Source of the DNA: Fasciolopsis buskii
Taxonomy: Eukaryota > Platyhelminthes > Trematoda > Plagiorchiida > Fasciolidae
Assembly: GCA_008360955.1 (NCBI GenBank)
Contig: LUCM01003804.1
Span: 216,957-280,956 of the forward strand
Direction of reading: 5' to 3'
DNA: 64,000 bases
Shown: positions 61,901 to 64,000 of the stretch, in pieces
Layout: each line of letters begins with the position of its first letter
How positions within the stretch are numbered: position 1 is the first letter of the stretch
Made by a program: the position numbers and the translations under genes
The notes under the pieces: model-generated
What the model was told of the DNA's origin: nothing
Seen by the model: the letters and a program-made list of their open reading frames with translations, nothing else
Databases searched by the model: none

Positions 61901-64000
61901 AAATTCCAGATATCTATTCTCTTCTTTAATGTCCATTTGTAAAATGATCAGGTAGAACAGTTGCACCAATGAAAATGTTCAACGACAGACGAACTGGTAT
62001 TGCATTGTCATGGACTGAATGCTCAATTTCAGAAATAGGCAATCTACGCTTGTTGGTATGATAGCTTGCTTGTACACACAGAGTCAGGCACCAGTGGAGG
62101 AAGGTAAATATTGTACAGAAAGCCCATGTATATATGTATGTATGGGAAGAGGGATATGCAAGCATTTTTCTCGCCTCATTCGATCGTCAGCGTAAAACAA
62201 TGCTATCCTTTTACGGCCCGGTGAGACAGTTACAATGGATTTAGCTGACCTAGAAGTTTTTCATCCGCGGAAAGTTCTGCGAGAGGCCAAATCACGAAGG
62301 CATAAAATGGCTTTCCAAAGAACTCCAGACTTGTGGATTTTTGGTAATCGTTGTGAAGATAATGTTTCCCGCCAAATTGTTTCTTCACGTATAAGTAATT
62401 TAACTGAAGAATATAGCACTAAAATAAAAATATCGCGTTAATTAAAGAGCATAGGACCAATTAGACAAAGGTAATATTTGACTGTCACTGACCTCTAAAG
62501 TTTTGTAGTATTCTGTGAGGTAGTGGCTTAATTACCAATCACGGGAAACCAGCTTGCCGATCGATGTGTTCCGCCTCATTCTGTTCCGAATAAATTTTCC
62601 TACACAAATACAGTTCGCCAATTTAACGTGAGTCTTCAAGGACTTGTAATAGGTCATATATTCAATTGGGTCAGAATTTCGAACAATTTGCAACGCTAGA
62701 ATAAGAATATTAATCGGGTATACTGAAAGTTGCTCACATGTGATCTCAGTTCCTGACAAAATTAAAACACAGGACAATATTCATAAGAATCTTCTATTCC
62801 GGATTTGGTGCTCCCCTGTTTGCGCGTTCAATTTGCCTATTCCTATGACGTAATTCACATAACATCCGCATGACGAAGGTCTGGGATAAGATCACTAGCA
62901 TTGCCAGAAATAGTTCACATATTGGTCCGATTAAAATTCGCAAATCCGTGTGAAGAAACTGAAAGAGTAGTGAACAACTTGGGCAGGCGAGTAGAGCGTT
63001 ATGATGTGCAAAAATCGGTTAGATAACCGGACATTCATTTGAGGGGCTACTGACCGAATCGGAAATCTAGTATACAATGGCGATTTTCGAACATGAAAAG
63101 AATAGAAAGTTGCTCTTCGTGATTAAAAATCAGAATAAATCAGAAACAAACAAATGCCTCACTAAAATTGTACAGTTTTCAGGATTAGTATTTGGTCTGA
63201 ATTGTTTTTGATCACGCTGTATTGAATCTATCTCTAAATTGCACGAATTACTCAGCATAACCACAGGATTGCACCATTATTTTGTAGGGGCTACAGTAAT
63301 TTTCTTTTATGTTAGAGTTCGATAGCTTCATCTCAAGATATTGGCAGCTAAGCGGAGTAGGAAGTACCGCCACGAATGATCAGGTAGTTTCTATCTGAAC
63401 GAGCCGGCCTCGTTGAAGAATGCGCGGACGTGATCCATAACCCAGAGCGAATCAGCGTTTGTAGTTCATTAACTTGTCCAAGAGGAAGAGCATATTGCAA
63501 CCCAGTGGGAAAAGCCAGTCATAATCAGCTGACACGAGGACCGGACCCCACGATGCAGGTTCTCCTGTTTGCGAGATTCGGGGTCTTGTTAGATTGACAA
63601 TGTTCATCACTGTTTGGGTGAAGATATTGGCCGAGTATTCACAGTGTTCGCACGATAGCGCTCACAACGAGTGACGTTATTAATTGTAATAATGTAAATG
63701 AACATTCACTTTTGCAAGTCCAAAAACGAGAAATAATTTTTCCCATCATCCGGCCCCGTTCGATATGTACTCAGAAATTAAGTCGTTTTGGGAAACACAT
63801 CAGCCAACCAATGGAGACTATGGCCGAAGGCAATTTTGGCACCCACCAAGAACTTGAAAATAGAAACTGTTAATTTGACCGGTTGCGTCCCTACTACTTA
63901 CCTAATTAGAAGACAAAGTGACAGAGTAATTTCATGCTTGCATACAGTTTCTTGTGAACGGGCCTAACTGGTTACTGTGTCCTAGTGTCAGTCTTTGAGG
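55980..64000. other. No gene seen to the window end
   Basis: Short CA tract near 57,122-57,140 and three GTTCAT units near 61,380-61,398. A few short frames look mildly coding-like (59,458-59,691; 61,237-61,431 minus; 62,235-62,441) but none has a domain or a complete exon context. Confidence 0.55.

Noticed and set aside
62235..62441. 68-codon plus frame beginning MDLADLEVFHPRKV
   Set aside because: Coding-like composition only. A GGTAATC donor-like site follows at about 62,344, but no partner exon could be found.

Overview
The window looks like a gene-poor stretch of a large, repeat-rich animal genome. I suggest a flatworm, most likely a trematode, but this is inference. The supporting signs are a GIY-YIG Penelope-like retroelement, tRNA-headed short repeats, one of which carries a hammerhead-ribozyme-like core (compare the Sm-alpha SINE of schistosomes), many short microsatellites and AT-rich non-coding DNA. 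I see no bacterial-style operons, no rRNA and no CRISPR array. I also see no multi-exon host gene I can defend. Apart from the retroelement, the longest open frames are about 157-158 codons. That is close to what chance gives in 128 kb of AT-rich sequence read on both strands, and none matches a family I recognise.

The only convincing protein-coding DNA is a 5'-truncated Penelope-like element on the minus strand at 17,659-19,350. It holds the reverse-transcriptase palm and fingers (GLPKLHK, SLDVTALFTNVP, GSPLGP and YVDD), then a GIY-YIG endonuclease. The two parts are separated by what appears to be a single extra base near 18,540. The element is bracketed by inverted copies of about 110 bp of its own terminal sequence, joined directly to the truncated reverse transcriptase.

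The most unusual region is 45,531-46,129. It contains a 400-bp unit with perfect 21-bp terminal inverted repeats, beside a partial inverted second copy that makes a long fold-back. Inside the first copy, and missing from the second, is a minus-strand SINE (about 45,582-45,756). It has pol III A and B boxes followed by a near-complete hammerhead core (CTGATGA, stem II, GAAAC, stem I). Decayed relatives of its body lie at 44,243-44,299, 2,077-2,124 and perhaps 48,645-48,690.

Two further structures look like retroelement termini with hammerhead-like cores. One is a 63-bp-arm fold-back at 7,856-8,020. The other is a segment between AT microsatellites at 50,456-50,571. A second tRNA-derived SINE family has four copies (12,303-12,460; 16,978-17,080; 54,171-54,310; 55,455-55,585).

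The rest is non-coding DNA with scattered microsatellites (CA/GT, AAC/GTT, GACA, ATTC and CAGT/CATT types), one 3 x 17-bp minisatellite (15,248-15,298) and a few clean small hairpins. It may be intergenic DNA or the inside of long introns; the sequence alone does not separate these.
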